Assembly (NCBI RefSeq): GCF_022965805.1
Contig: NC_133101.1
Span: forward strand, 6,076,001 to 6,140,000
DNA from: Primulina eburnea
Lineage: Eukaryota; Streptophyta; Magnoliopsida; Lamiales; Gesneriaceae
Direction: 5' to 3'
Length of the DNA stretch: 64,000 nt
Shown here one piece after another: positions 12,265 through 24,179 of this stretch. The notes beneath the pieces are model-generated. The model saw only the letters and a program-made list of their open reading frames with translations, did no database searches and was not told the origin of the DNA. The position numbers were made by a program, and so were the translations under genes. Numbering within the stretch: the stretch's first letter is position 1; each line of letters opens with the position of its first letter.

Positions 12265-12613
12265 TGTTGGGTGTAATAATTGTCCTTGCTTGGTAAAGCG
12301 ATCGAACCGTGGTACTTGAGCTGCTTTGCGATTTAAAAGATTTGAGTTGCACCATTACCACTAGCTATAGCTTTTGGTAAAGCGGCAAGCATTCGGTCCT
12401 ACAATTGTATCAAAGCCAAGGTCAGTGATTCAATTCTCATTGATTGCAAGGAGTGTAATTATTGGGAGAGAGATTGTTGGGAGCAATAATTGTCCTTGCT
12501 TGGTAAAGCGATCGAACCGTGATGCTTGAGCTGCTGTGCGATTTAAAAATTTTGAGTTGCACCATTACCACTACCTATAGCTTTTGGTAAAGCGGCAAGC
12601 GATCGGTCCTACA
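12265..12613 (+). mobile_element. TRIM (terminal-repeat retrotransposon in miniature), complete, 349 bp
   Basis: Two direct repeats of exactly 139 bp (12265-12403 and 12475-12613) each start TGTTGGG and end CCTACA, so the LTRs have TG..CA ends. They differ at about ten positions. Right after the first LTR is TTGTATCAAAGC, close to the primer-binding site TGGTATCAGAGC complementary to initiator tRNA-Met. Right before the second LTR is a purine tract GGGAGAGAGA. ATATA flanks both ends as a 5-bp target duplication (12260-12264 and 12614-12618). The interior is 71 bp and codes for nothing, which fits a TRIM. Confidence 0.8.
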
Positions 12614-13573
12614 ATATATGAAAACATCCCATAGGTTTCGTGAACAAACTATTCCCATTTATTTTCTTGATTTGTCAAGTTGATACAAAATGCTAATGGG
12701 ATATTAGGGAAGACATTATGGGTTTATTTCATCCTACCCATGTGGGCATTGTCCTCATGATAGGATGGATGGCCAAGATTTGCTCATGCATATATAGGAC
12801 CCATTTTTTTTTTGGAAATTGTATGTGTGGCAAGATCTTACCCGTTGAAATGAAGTGAGAGTAGGGTCCACATGATAGGTAGGATCTCATCTACCGACAT
12901 TATGTACGTGTTTAAAACAATATAAGAAAATTAGGGATTTGCTAATTAGTTTCCTTGTCACAAAGTCATCGGTCTTCGCCAGTTAGCTCTAGCTTATCCG
13001 TTGATGTCATAGATGGCTTAGCTTGTTTAATTTATTAATATCAAATTAAAGTTTAAAAATGGATTTCATCCTTTGTCTTGTGGAAACAGTCTACCAAGAT
13101 TTTAATTTAAAAGGGTGATCGAGATTTTTTCTCCGGCCCTCAATTAAGAAAGACTTTGGAAAGAAAATTCGTCGAAAATGTAAGGTTTCTACTACGTATT
13201 TCGGGATGATATAGAAAGAGAAAAAAATCACAGAGTTGTTTAGATTTTAGAACGATTACTAAATCATAAATATTTTTGTTAAGATACATTATACAAGCTC
13301 CTTTTAATTTCATGAGTTGGGAGATTCAAGTGTGTTTACTTGTGCAGTCAAGCTTCAAACTCTACAAGTTTTCAAGTAATAAAAAAAATATTTTAAAGAC
13401 AGTAAAAATTAAATACTAATTTTTAAAATTATAAACATCATAAAAATCTCATGCCTTAGACAAGTGTTTTTAAGACATTAAAAATTAAATACTAATTTTC
13501 GTCGTCCATTGTCACTCGATTAAAATAGTAATTGTATTTGACACGCTTTCTCACATGGATATTAGAGTGGGTT

Positions 13574-13743
13574 TCATGTGAGACCGTATCACATATCCTA
13601 GTCTGTGAGACGGGTCAACACTCAAACCTACATATATTCACAATTAAAAATAATACTCTTAGCATAAAAAATAATATTTTTCATAAATGACTCAAATAAA
13701 ATATCTATCTTCACAAATACGATATGTGAGACCGTCTCAAACA
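13574..13743. repeat. GAGACGGTCTCAC-family repeat, full-length copy
   Basis: Begins near ATGTGAGACCGTATCAC and ends GTGAGACCGTCTCAAAC. The interior has AATAATACTCTTAGCAT, shared with the other copies. Confidence 0.7.
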
Positions 13744-14215
13744 ATCAATAAAATAGTTTAAGTAAAACAATCAATAAAATTGTTTTAAATATTAATATCT
13801 CAACCCAACTTGTTTGGAATTTCGAATAAAGAATGGTTGACCTTGACCACCTATCCACATGTGTCTGCTCTATAATAGAAGTAAACAACTATATTACCAT
13901 ATTAACCCCCTAAAAAAAACTATGCCCTTTTGCTTAGATTAAATAAAAAGCTAAATATTAAAAAAAAAAAATCAATCTTTTTTAAAAAATAAATAAATAA
14001 AAGCTAAATTTAACGCCTGAATTTCATTGGAGCAGTTTGTTTTATATATTGAACAGCTCTTAGATGACTTCTTTATCTCTTCCCCCACACACAGCGAGAG
14101 TAATTTTTCTTCATATTCACGGTATCCAAAGGAGGAGTCCACGGATCACATGTATCCTATTTCGATATTGATCACCCCCGCTCTCTTTGGCTTTGGACCT
14201 CACACGATCGACTTC

Positions 14216-14303
14216 GTTTCAGTCTGACGAGCTAAATCCATCAATCTAGATCGAGTTGCGTTTCAGTCTGACGAGCTAAATCTATCAATCTAGATCGAGT
14301 TGC
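14216..14303. repeat. 44-bp direct tandem repeat, two units
   Basis: The unit starts GTTTCAGTCTGACGAGC and ends GATCGAGTTGC. The two units differ at one position (AATCC/AATCT). No function is suggested. Confidence 0.85.
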
Positions 14304-14892
14304 ACAATATATCCAACGATAAAGTACAGAAAACTTTTGTAAAAAACCAGTGAACAATATGGTGAAAAAAGTACTGTAAAGAAAAATTTAATCACGTGAT
14401 CAGCCTGTTTTAGGTCATTTAACTTATAAAAATTGTGTTTTAGTCTTATAATTTTGCATTTTGTTAGTTTTAGTCCTAAGTCATCGGATAGCTTACGTGA
14501 CTCATGTTAGCATTCAAACAAAACAGAACTAAAAACCAACAAAAAAATCAAAGTTGCATGACTGAAACACAACTTTAACAAGTTAGATAACTAAAACCGC
14601 AAACGCAACAACTTAGATAACTAAATTGACTATTTTCCTTGATCAACCCTTCAACACTTGTTGATTCGGTGGACAATATACGTCGGACTCTCCATTACTC
14701 CATCAATTCGGTTTATTTCGAAAATAGTTACTTTTTGATACAAAACATGCACTAAAATAAAGTTATTAGCCCATCAATCTATGGTTGAAGCTCCAAATAT
14801 AGTCTTTCAAAAATAATTCTCAGCTAAGTTAAAAATGTTTGGATATGAGGGTGATTTATGGGAATGCAAAATTTAACAATCAAAAAATAAAT

Positions 14893-15064
14893 GAGTAAGT
14901 CTCTTGTGAGACGGCCTCACAAATCTTTATCTGTGAGACGGATCAACTCTACCGGTATGCACAATAAAAAGTAATACTCTTAGCATAAAAAGTAATATTT
15001 TTTCATGGATGACTCAAATAAGAGATCTGTCTCACAAAATACGACATGTGAAACCGTCTCACAC
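14893..15064. repeat. GAGACGGTCTCAC-family repeat, full-length copy
   Basis: Begins GAGTAAGTCTCTTGTGAG, has TCTTTATCTGTGAGACGG, AGTAATACTCTTAGC and TCATGGATGACTC inside, and ends GTGAAACCGTCTCACAC. Confidence 0.75.
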
Positions 15065-15896
15065 ATTGCCTAAATAAATATTGAATGATGCAATGACTAG
15101 GTTTTAATTTAACTAGTGTCATTGCAACAACGTTCCCATACAATCGGTTTTTGTAATAAACAATGTGTGAAATTTTAAGCAAAAAAATGATGCTATTATA
15201 TCAAGAGAAATGAGATTTACAGTCCATTTCGTGTTAAATGCACTCAACTCGACTTTCAAAATTTTATATTTGACAAGATTATCACCATCCATTACTTTTT
15301 CCATTTTTTTTATCCATTACATTCTTTTATTATAAAATGTTGATTTACCAAAAAAAATCTTCGTATTTGACTCGATTCGATTCGTATTCGTCTACCCAAG
15401 AGTCTACCAAGATTTTAATTTCATTCCATTTTTAAAGGGTGGTAAAGATTTTTGTTCCCACCTACAAAATAAGACATTTTTCATATGTCAAGAAGACCTT
15501 AGAAAGAAAAATCGTTGATAAATCGAGCCTTCAGATATTTCGGGACGAAATAGAAAAAAATTTGTTCACAAAATTGTTAGATTTTAGAATGATGAAAAGC
15601 TCATAAATATTTTGTTTACATTTATTTTATAGGCTACCACGATAACTCCGCCACCATGTATTTTAAACTTGTCGAAGAAAAGCCATTACAGGCAAAATAC
15701 GATGAACGAGAATTTGTCCATTCTTACTTCAGGCGTTTCTCTTCCTCCGAACAACACCTACCCCTTAGATCATATGGGCTACTCTTATTTTCGCGAGGTC
15801 TGCCATATGTGTGGAGGGATTCGAGGGTGGGGAGTTATTCATACCGTAGAACTGTATATCCAGAGTTTCACTCTTCCTCCTATCGATACACTTGGA
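15065..15896. other. Intergenic; contains a short imperfect direct repeat near the duplication edge
   Basis: No gene seen. A sequence with CATATGGGCTAC and CTTATTTTCGCGAG occurs at about 15770 and again at about 15899. The second occurrence is where the segmental duplication begins. Confidence 0.5.
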
Positions 15897-16273
15897 CCAT
15901 ATGGGCTACGCTTATTTTCGCGAGCTCCGCCATATGTGTTAATGGTGTTGATGGATCCAAGGGCGGAGAATTATTCATACCGAAGAGGAAGTATTAGTTC
16001 TAGAATAGTGTGGACAAATCCTAAGAATGGAAAGCATTAATGATCTACCACATAAGAGCCATTACAATTCCTTGGAAAGGCTAAGAAATATTTCTAAGAA
16101 GATGTTTACTAAATAACAGGAGATAGATGCTGTTATTTTTTTTAGAAGCTTAATAAACTTTAGAGATTTTTTCAGGTGAATGTTAAGAAGGGAAAATTTA
16201 TCCTTCACAATTGGAACAAACATAATCCTACAAGGGCACATTACATGCGCGTAAACAGATGTACCTTTAATTC

Positions 16274-19200
16274 TCATAAGCCACTGAGATGTGAAATTTT
16301 GTGGAGGGCATCCTCTTCCATTTGAAGCAGCTGATTACAAAATGCTTCCACATCTCGTGCTTCTTCTTTCAATGTGAATCGTAACTCCTTCCACTGGTAC
16401 TCGTGTGATCCGTCAACTTTCACACAACCCGGAACTTTCGCCAGTACATCAAATCCCTTTCTATCCAAGGAAAGAAGTAGGGCATCCTTCAAATAAACCA
16501 CAAGTTAGTTAAACTCTGCCAAAAAGATAGTGGATGAATCACAAGAAATTCGTGGATGTCAATGATCTTTGAATGATCATGTCATACATGATATGTACTC
16601 ATCAAATTTATCAACAAAACAAAATTCACACCTTACCTTTGCATTGATGTTCAGGTAATTGATACAGAAAAGCACAAGAGCTCGACGCCTCACTTCACTC
16701 TGATTAATTCCATCAATCAAGCTCATTGAAAAGTGAGCTAAACAACACCGATGTTAGATTTAATACATCCAAGCAAGAAGGAAGACTAGCATAAAAATAA
16801 AATGGAAAAAAATGGGCATAATGACTGTCTATTACAGAAATAGGTCTTACATAAAGAATCGGCTTTAGACTCCTCAATATCCTCAACATTTACTTCATGA
16901 ACTCCTCTGTTACAATCAATATACGTGCACGAGCTGCATAATGTAAATATACTTCACCAACCAATTTATATTTCAGAAGCTCTCAATCTTCAAATAATTA
17001 CTGAAATAAATGGTTTGAAGCAACCCTCTGCTCTCATTTATCATTTTCTAATAATGCATCAGTCTGTTCACTAAAAGGTAAGTTCACACACAACCAAGTT
17101 ATGAAGACATGCAAAGACTTCATTCAGAAGCCATATTAAATGAAAACTGTAACTTGTTAATTAAATCATTCTGAAATGTGAGGCTTATCACTTATGATTT
17201 TCTCCTCAAGTTGATCATTAAAGGCATGCCCACCTATGTAAAATTCAGGTACATTTCATACCTCTTGATTTAAAGACAGAAAACATATCACCATTTGGAA
17301 AGTTACGAAAAACTCACATGTCCAAGATAACCCAATATTTACACCCCTGGCACGCAAAAACCGTAACAGGGGAAGGTCATCAATTTCCATCAGTAGCCAG
17401 AATAAGTTGTTACACAAGAAGGTTTAGGACCTTAGGTACAGCCCAACTGAGACAAGTAGTTCTTGCATTGGCTTATGTGAGGCATGGATAGGGCTAGGAT
17501 AACATGAAGGGGGTCTAGTTTATTTTGAAAGGATCAAAATATAAGCCGCAGGGTTTTGTCGAATTACACCAATAAAATATGACTCGAGAATGATCTCTAA
17601 GCATGACCTGATTTGGCCGATTCAATTTTAAAATATTTGAAAATTAACGTCTAGAAAGATTCACAACCTCATATCGAACTTGTACACAGAATATTGTTCA
17701 TTGCCTTCAAGTAATTCCAGGAGGTTCGTACTTCGAGGCACAGGACCAGCACAGGATGAATTCAATATTCCAGAAACTGAATAGCTTGAGTTTTTAACAG
17801 CATTTTGGTCTGCTAATAGGGTTTCTCTGATGCTCTCAGTAACCAACTTGGCCTGAGGAAGACAAAAAGAAGAGCAAGCATTTCTCTAGTCTCTTGACAA
17901 ATTGGTCAAACTATGGATCAACAAATTTTGGATAAGCATTTGCATCATGTGCACCAGGAGAGGTATCAAGATTCATGAATGTAGATCCAGACAAAATATT
18001 ATTGAAAGGTAGCATATTACTGAAGTGTCATATATAGGCTAAAATTTCTTAAATTTTATTTACCTTTTCCTCAGTAAGTCGGACAGTATCACCCATCAAA
18101 GCAACCCGAGCTGGTAGCTGCATCACAAAAGGCTATAAATATTCTTGTGTTATTACGAAATACAAGCCTCCCCATATTACTTCACAAATGCAGAAAGGTA
18201 TAGAATTACTTCATTCATACAAAAACTGCAAGAACATACTAATTCTTCTTTCTGTTCATAAAGCCCATTTTCCGGGAACAAATGCCAAAACACAAATAAG
18301 GATAAAAATCAAGAGAATCCATGTTAGAAGTTAAAAAGCTTAGAGTCCAAGAATGATAAACTAAGCTCGCACCTTCTCTATTGACTTCAATAGATTTGCA
18401 AGTGGACCAGGAAATGGACTGGATACGGCAAAAGAGCTGCGTTCATCAATAAGAACATTCTGAAAAAAGAAAGATTTTTTAAGCAAGGAGAGCTTAACAC
18501 TGGATTAACAGGCTAAAATCAACCACTCATAGCAAGAGCCAAGAAGTTGATAAACACGCAAGCTATGCTTGAAGATTAAAATATGCATTATGGTCCTATT
18601 GTCTTCTCTTGATGAATCTCATGTCTTTTGTCAAGATGGCAAGATAAGCAAAACTATGTCCTGAGCTGTATGCAGCAGAAACTGCAACTTCACAATTAAT
18701 ATCTTGGAATTTGAAACACCTTTTATAAACATTGGCAGCCTTTGGTCTTTCCTCATTTCCAAGAGGAATTGCTTAAATTGTTTCTTCTGTTGTCCAAATG
18801 ATTGGTCAAGTCCACAAAACCAGTCTTTTGAGCAATGAGGATAAAGTAATAATTTAAAAAATCAATTCAAGCGTGCAAAAAATGATACAGTATAATAACA
18901 GGCACATTTACATCTGTATTCCTCTGCATTGATGATAATATACATGACTGAAACACAGAAGAATGAGTACAAGAACTATACAAGAGATTTAAGCCACATT
19001 ATCCAGAAGCTTGCTTCATTTAGATCAAGAAAAATCTTATTAACAAGCGTAAGTAAACAGACATAATATGCTTCCTTCTCTCTGCATGTAATTACGGTGT
19101 CTTACAACTTTTTTTAGATTATGTGCAATATATTTAGGAACTCATTTTTTGGGCATTGCAACATAATTAAGAAAAATATGAAAGCAGAATTTGATTCAAC

Positions 19201-20848
19201 TTCTCCAGGATTGTTACATTTTCTCTAGAACAGGAAGACTGCAATCAGCATCTGCACATACTTCAAAGTTATCAATCTTGCCTATCACAACCTTCAAGGT
19301 AAAGTTTCCACTACCATTCTAGAGGATGGGTTTTTTATAGAGGTTGGTAATTTAGGGTGGGCTACAGACTCCTTCAAACCATATGCTTGTCAAAACTGTA
19401 AATTTCGTGTGGAGAAAAACAAAAAATAATAGGACAAAAGGTGCCTGCTGCGTCTTGCACCTCAGATACCACGCAACTTTTGACGTAAATGTGCCCGGGA
19501 TATATCTCCAGGCGCACTGACTTGCGCTTGGTGCACCCGAGGTCATCCTTTAACAACACTGGGAAAGACACTACAAACGATAGGCTTTGCTTTTCAATCA
19601 TGTATTCCCCAATTTGAAAGCAATTTCCTTTTACTTAAGCTCTTATGGCCTAATATAAGATCAGACACTTGCCTCTCTCGGATACCTTATGGAAATCCTC
19701 AACTTACTACGCTTGCCTCCTGGAATAAGTTTCACTTCCACATGATCAAACCACAGCAATACCCACTTTAAATGTCATAGGTGCACAGCTAGCATAGCAC
19801 AAAAATCTTAATCTCAAAATAAGTAATGCCTGACCAAGAATCTCACTTTTTACTGGATGATGTTTTCCCAATAAAATTCTGTTTATAGTCACTTTCTATC
19901 ATGTACCAACTGCTAAAAACTGAAATAGCTTACGACATGCACGGAGGGGTGTTAGTCCTTCATAAAGACGGAGCAGAAAGACTTTAATATGAAAGCTCAT
20001 TAAGCTTTTCAGCAGTTATCGTGATTTGAACTTGCAAGCTCAAATTTAGCATCAAATAGAGTCAATTCTTATTTATGATAGAAACTGAATGAACAAAATC
20101 ATCCCATCAACTGCAATATCATACCTATATATCCCAATGGAAACCAAGTATCTCTGTTGAAGTCCTTTGACATGTTTATTTAAAAGGAAGAATTCCCATT
20201 GCACAACAATATTACCTCGGACAACAAATTCCTAAAGGAATCAGATAATTGAGTGTTTTTCTTAAATAAGTTCTTCATGAGAAGAACATATGAAGAGACA
20301 CAACCCTCCCCAGAGAACAGTTACAATTCCAATCAAGAAATGAAAAATCACATATTTCCAAACGTGTAAAATTTACAAAATTCCAGAAATGCAACTAAAC
20401 GCAGGCTTAAGGAAGTACATAACCATTAAACCTAAGAAGAAATACTTAAAATGATGTGTACCACATTATGCAAGTCCTTCTCAGGTATCCATATAAATGG
20501 CTTCCCCTTCTTCACAAAGTATTTCACTTTCGAAGTGTAAATCTCTTCCTTGCTGATTGAATACAACAATGTAAGGGAGGCCATCGAAGAACAAAAAGCA
20601 CAAGCACCCAAATGAAAAAAAACATGGCAAATCAATTTGACAATGATCATGCGCATACCTTCCTTTGGCATCAGCTTTGATGGAGTTAAGACTACCTTTC
20701 CAATTGGAAGCCAATATATTCTGCGAGTAAAACAACAGTAGCATCCGTGACTAAGAATATTCGAATCAGCTGATAAAATTTTGAGGATATCACCAACCTT
20801 GCATTTCTCTGCAAGAGTTAAGACTGAAGATTTTCCACCTTTCAGCAT
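16274..20848 (-). CDS. PNPOx-like FMN-binding split-barrel / DUF2470-like protein, probably plastid family, 5' end uncertain
   Basis: Nine minus-strand exons join in frame: 20848-20798, 20720-20659, 20552-20462, 18459-18373, 18117-18064, 17852-17668, 16933-16851, 16737-16637 and 16486-16274. From the first visible ATG this gives 308 residues. The N-terminal part (LTLAEKCKNILASNWKGSL, then FIWIPEKDLHNV, SSPFPGPLANLL, ARVALMGD) resembles the pyridoxamine-phosphate-oxidase-like split barrel. The C-terminal part (RRRALVLFCINYL, DALLLSLDRKGFDVLAKV) resembles DUF2470, as in HugZ-like and glutamyl-tRNA reductase-binding proteins of plastids. The exact reaction is unknown. Homologues I recall begin with a transit peptide; here the frame is open to about 20911 but no such peptide is seen, so a first exon may be missing or further upstream. 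The family call is from memory. Confidence 0.66.
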
Positions 20849-21166
20849 GATTCGTTCCCTCGATTGCTCCCGCAATCCGTGGGCTGACACTAATCGGCGA
20901 AGGTTTATTCAGTTGTTGCTATGGCGAGCTAACCCTCTGTAATATTCCTATAGTTCCACGCTTATTAATATATTATTCGTATTCAAAATTATTGAATCTG
21001 ATTGAACTTGGCCTGGTTTGTATTTTTTCGAACTGAACTCAAATTTAAATTATTTTGTTCTATAATTTAAGAGTTTTAATTTTTTTTAAATAATATAATT
21101 ATATGAGAGTTTTAATAAAATATTATAAAATATAAAAAATTACCAAATTATAACAAAATGAGGAAA

Positions 21167-21593
21167 GTTTCTTTTTTAAGAAACACCACCAGAAACGGGG
21201 CTTAGGCGGACCTCTACAAGTATATACAACAAAATAGCAGTACAAAAAAAACTTAATGGGAGGGAGATTATGCCAAGATCTCCGCAGAAAAGGCTACATA
21301 ATCCTAACATCATAACATAAAATAATGACATACTACAACAGGACAACCCGGAATACAGCAAAACAAAATGCCAAAAAACCGCGGGTACCTCGGAATACAT
21401 CAAACAAAATAAGACAAAAGGGTGGGCAAAAAGAACTCTGCAGTGAATACTCAGCAGCTAACGTCCAAAAAGAGGAAAAAACAAGATCAACAAGGATAAG
21501 GAGGTCGCCCATAGGGCAAACTTGACTGAATCGCCTTAAGCCGGTAATATCGTCGTTGTTAAGAGCGTGTACAACTAGAGAAAGGTAATGATA
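21167..21593 (-). mobile_element. Non-LTR retroelement fragment (LINE 3' end or SINE-like), 427 bp
   Basis: Flanked by a perfect 15-bp direct repeat, AACAAAATGAGGAAA, at 21152-21166 and 21594-21608, which is the size of target duplication left by target-primed reverse transcription. Read on the minus strand the insert ends with a short A-rich tail (TTTCTTAAAAAAG). There is no recognisable reverse transcriptase, so it is a 5'-truncated LINE tail or a SINE. It lies in the part of copy A that is deleted from copy B. Confidence 0.68.
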
Positions 21594-21608
21594 AACAAAA
21601 TGAGGAAA

Positions 21609-24179
21609 TTTTAAAAACTATAACAATCCAACCTTGGATTAGAGATTAGGATTTTTTATTTTTTATAATATTTTATTAAAAACATAATTATATATTAAAT
21701 AAATAAATTTCGAGCTGAACTTAAACTCGATACTGGATTCAAATAGAATTTGAGCCAAAAAATTTAAAACTTTTGATCATCGACTTGAACTCGAATATAA
21801 CTGATTCGAGTCTTAATTGTTTTCATACTCGATGCAATTCTTTTAGACATCTAATTTTAAAACAGATTTCCGGATGTCATTGCTCTAGATTGTCCCATGA
21901 TTAAATCTAGATGTGATTATAGCTCATGTAACATTGGAGTTTACTTAATTTTAGTTTTTTTTTCAAGAAGAGATTTGTTACAATTTGATATTGAACTCAA
22001 TATTTCGTTCTAAACTTGTTATCGCTATACTGCATCCATAGGTCATCTTGCTCAATTTAATGTGTACATATATGGGTCTCTAAAGTTTTAACAAATTTAA
22101 TTCAATATTTAATTAGAATTTTGGTAAATTAGAGTATTAATCTATTTTTTGGAAAAGTCAAGTAAGAAAATGATCGTGTCATTGTCAAGGGTGCAATCTC
22201 ATGAAATACGATGGATTCATATGATTCAATAGCTTTAATTGTCCACAATCTTATTTCAAATGTATGGAATCCAATGGTCCCAAAAGTTTACTGTCATTTA
22301 TTCAATTCAAAAATAAAAATAAAAATAAAAATTAAATATATTCAATTAAATACTTATTTTTAAAAATGGGTATGAATTTTGAAATCACAATCCAACAATT
22401 CTTTGTTGCATGGCAATTATGGTTTAAAAAAAAAGATTTTGATCTGATAGCTTTCTTTAAATTTATTTTGTCTTTTGAATTGGTTCGATTTACCTTTATT
22501 TTAAGGTTAAAAGAAATACAAATTTTAACGTCAAAAAATGTGGAAATATAATATATAAAAATCTACTTAATGTAATATTTTTTTATTCAAATGCTAGCGC
22601 AAACCTCTAGTCTAAAAAAGCATAGGTAAAATATAAAATCATTTGATCTACAATTTCATTTCAGAAGAGTATAACTAAGTCAAATTTTATGTGTTAGAGA
22701 AATTGCAAGGATATGATTTCAGAATGAAAAATTCGAAATCACGACGTCAAACCCAAAATTTTTAATTCATTCAACATATTTAATTAAATTTTTAAAAATT
22801 AAGAGAAAATTTTGTTATAATTGGAGCTCGAATCTTCATCGAAAATGAATTTTATTTTAAAATTCAAAATATTAAAATATTTTCTCCAATCAATTGAAAT
22901 GGGCTCATTTATAAGTAATCGCGTCTCCATTGGCGCAAATTTGGCGTTGACCACATCAGTGGCGGCGCGTACTTCCACCCGTGTTGGAAAACAGAATCAA
23001 GTTTCAGTTTCAGTTTCTTATTTTGGATGGAAACCACACTCGCCGGTATGAATTCAACTATTATAATTGATCACAATCGAAGATTTAATATTGGACGCGT
23101 ATCATCTTTCAATTGCTTTTGAATTCGAATTTTTTTTTTTCACACTTTTAATCCGATGTAATTTGGATACAGATAATTAGAGGAGGCATTCATCGACGAT
23201 CATAAGTGGTGAGCGTTCCCTTCGATTATTGTTTTGATTTGCCATTTATTTATTTCATCATTTTCTTTTTATTACTTATTAAGCACTACCAGCTTCTCTA
23301 TGTTGATTGATTGAGTTGAAGCTCTTATTTTTGTTCAAATTCAAGAATTTCTTATTTTTATAGTTTGAGCTCAATGGTTCTCGATTGGGAGTAGTTATTT
23401 CATGTAGCGTTCGATTTGTATTGTTGTGATGTCACCTCTTGTAGGATTCTGACAGATTGATTTTGTAAGTGTATGCTTTTAAAAAATTGAAGTGTAAGAA
23501 ATAGAACTTGTTATTACCGCGAATGAAATTGATAAATTTGTGTAAATTGATGCTTAACTCGGGTTGCGATTCGCTCCTAACTGTTGGTTGATCGCATTAG
23601 ATGTTTTCCAGATTATTTGTTGCATTTTGAAATAAACACTGTGCTGTGATCCATACGTGCTACTCAAAATATTGTGCAGTTTGAATGTATGATATAACGG
23701 CATTCCTAATGTAGGAATAATTTGGCTATCATTTTCTTCTTCGAAAAATGCTGCCAACAGTTTTTATTAAAATGCTATAGTTTCAATGGTAACAACAAAT
23801 TGATATTCGATTTCTTTAGTTGTTTTGTGTTTGCTGACGTCGTCTCGTCCTCACCGAAGAAGTTATAATCTCCTTTGTGTTTTACTATCAATTTTTGTTG
23901 CCTTCTTGGCCAATATTGATGATTGTTGACAGTTAACATGTGTGGCAATAGGTGATATCCTTTCTTCTCATCGTTGATGTTAGAAATTCACTGGTGAAAA
24001 AAAGTGAGGGTCAAGTTTGTCGAGACCATGTATATTTGTTGTCGAATTTTAATAGTTGGAACCGATGTTTGATACCGTTATTGTACGTTTATTGGATTGG
24101 AAAATCATTTATTTCAAGCGTTTCTGTTTATTAACTTACTTCTGCATTGATGAAATTTTAGCAGAATTTATTGATCAAG
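21609..24179 (+). promoter_or_regulatory. Upstream region and non-coding leader exons of the TRM gene, copy A
   Basis: The sequence is shared with copy B from 21727 on. Candidate leader exons are one ending at 23045 (GCCG before GTATG), one at 23173-23208 between a CAG acceptor and GTGAGC, and the coding exon starting at 24165 after TTTTAGCAG. The region also holds ATTGGCGC at 22929-22936, which fits the E2F consensus WTTSSCSS. The 76-codon frame at 22821 begins with TTG and is probably leader sequence. Confidence 0.45.

Noticed and set aside
12404..12440. tRNA-like sequence (B-box-like GTGATTCAATTC) considered as a tRNA gene or SINE head
   Set aside because: It lies between two LTRs right after a primer-binding site and cannot fold into a full cloverleaf; the TRIM reading accounts for all parts.
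14027..14227. 66-codon plus-strand frame followed by a 44-bp tandem repeat
   Set aside because: No similarity to a known family and no supporting splice or promoter signals.
15656..16040. Two overlapping plus-strand frames of 113 and 123 codons
   Set aside because: They overlap each other, run through an internal direct repeat and lie at the edge of the segmental duplication; neither looks like a protein.
20432..20890. A 152-codon unspliced frame at the 5' end of the PNPOx-like gene
   Set aside because: It starts with GTG and reads through two introns. The spliced model keeps family motifs and correct phases across nine exons.
22821..23051. 76-codon frame identical in both duplication copies (also at 31623)
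   Set aside because: It starts with TTG and spans the probable non-coding leader exon. Identity between the copies comes from the recent duplication, not from selection.
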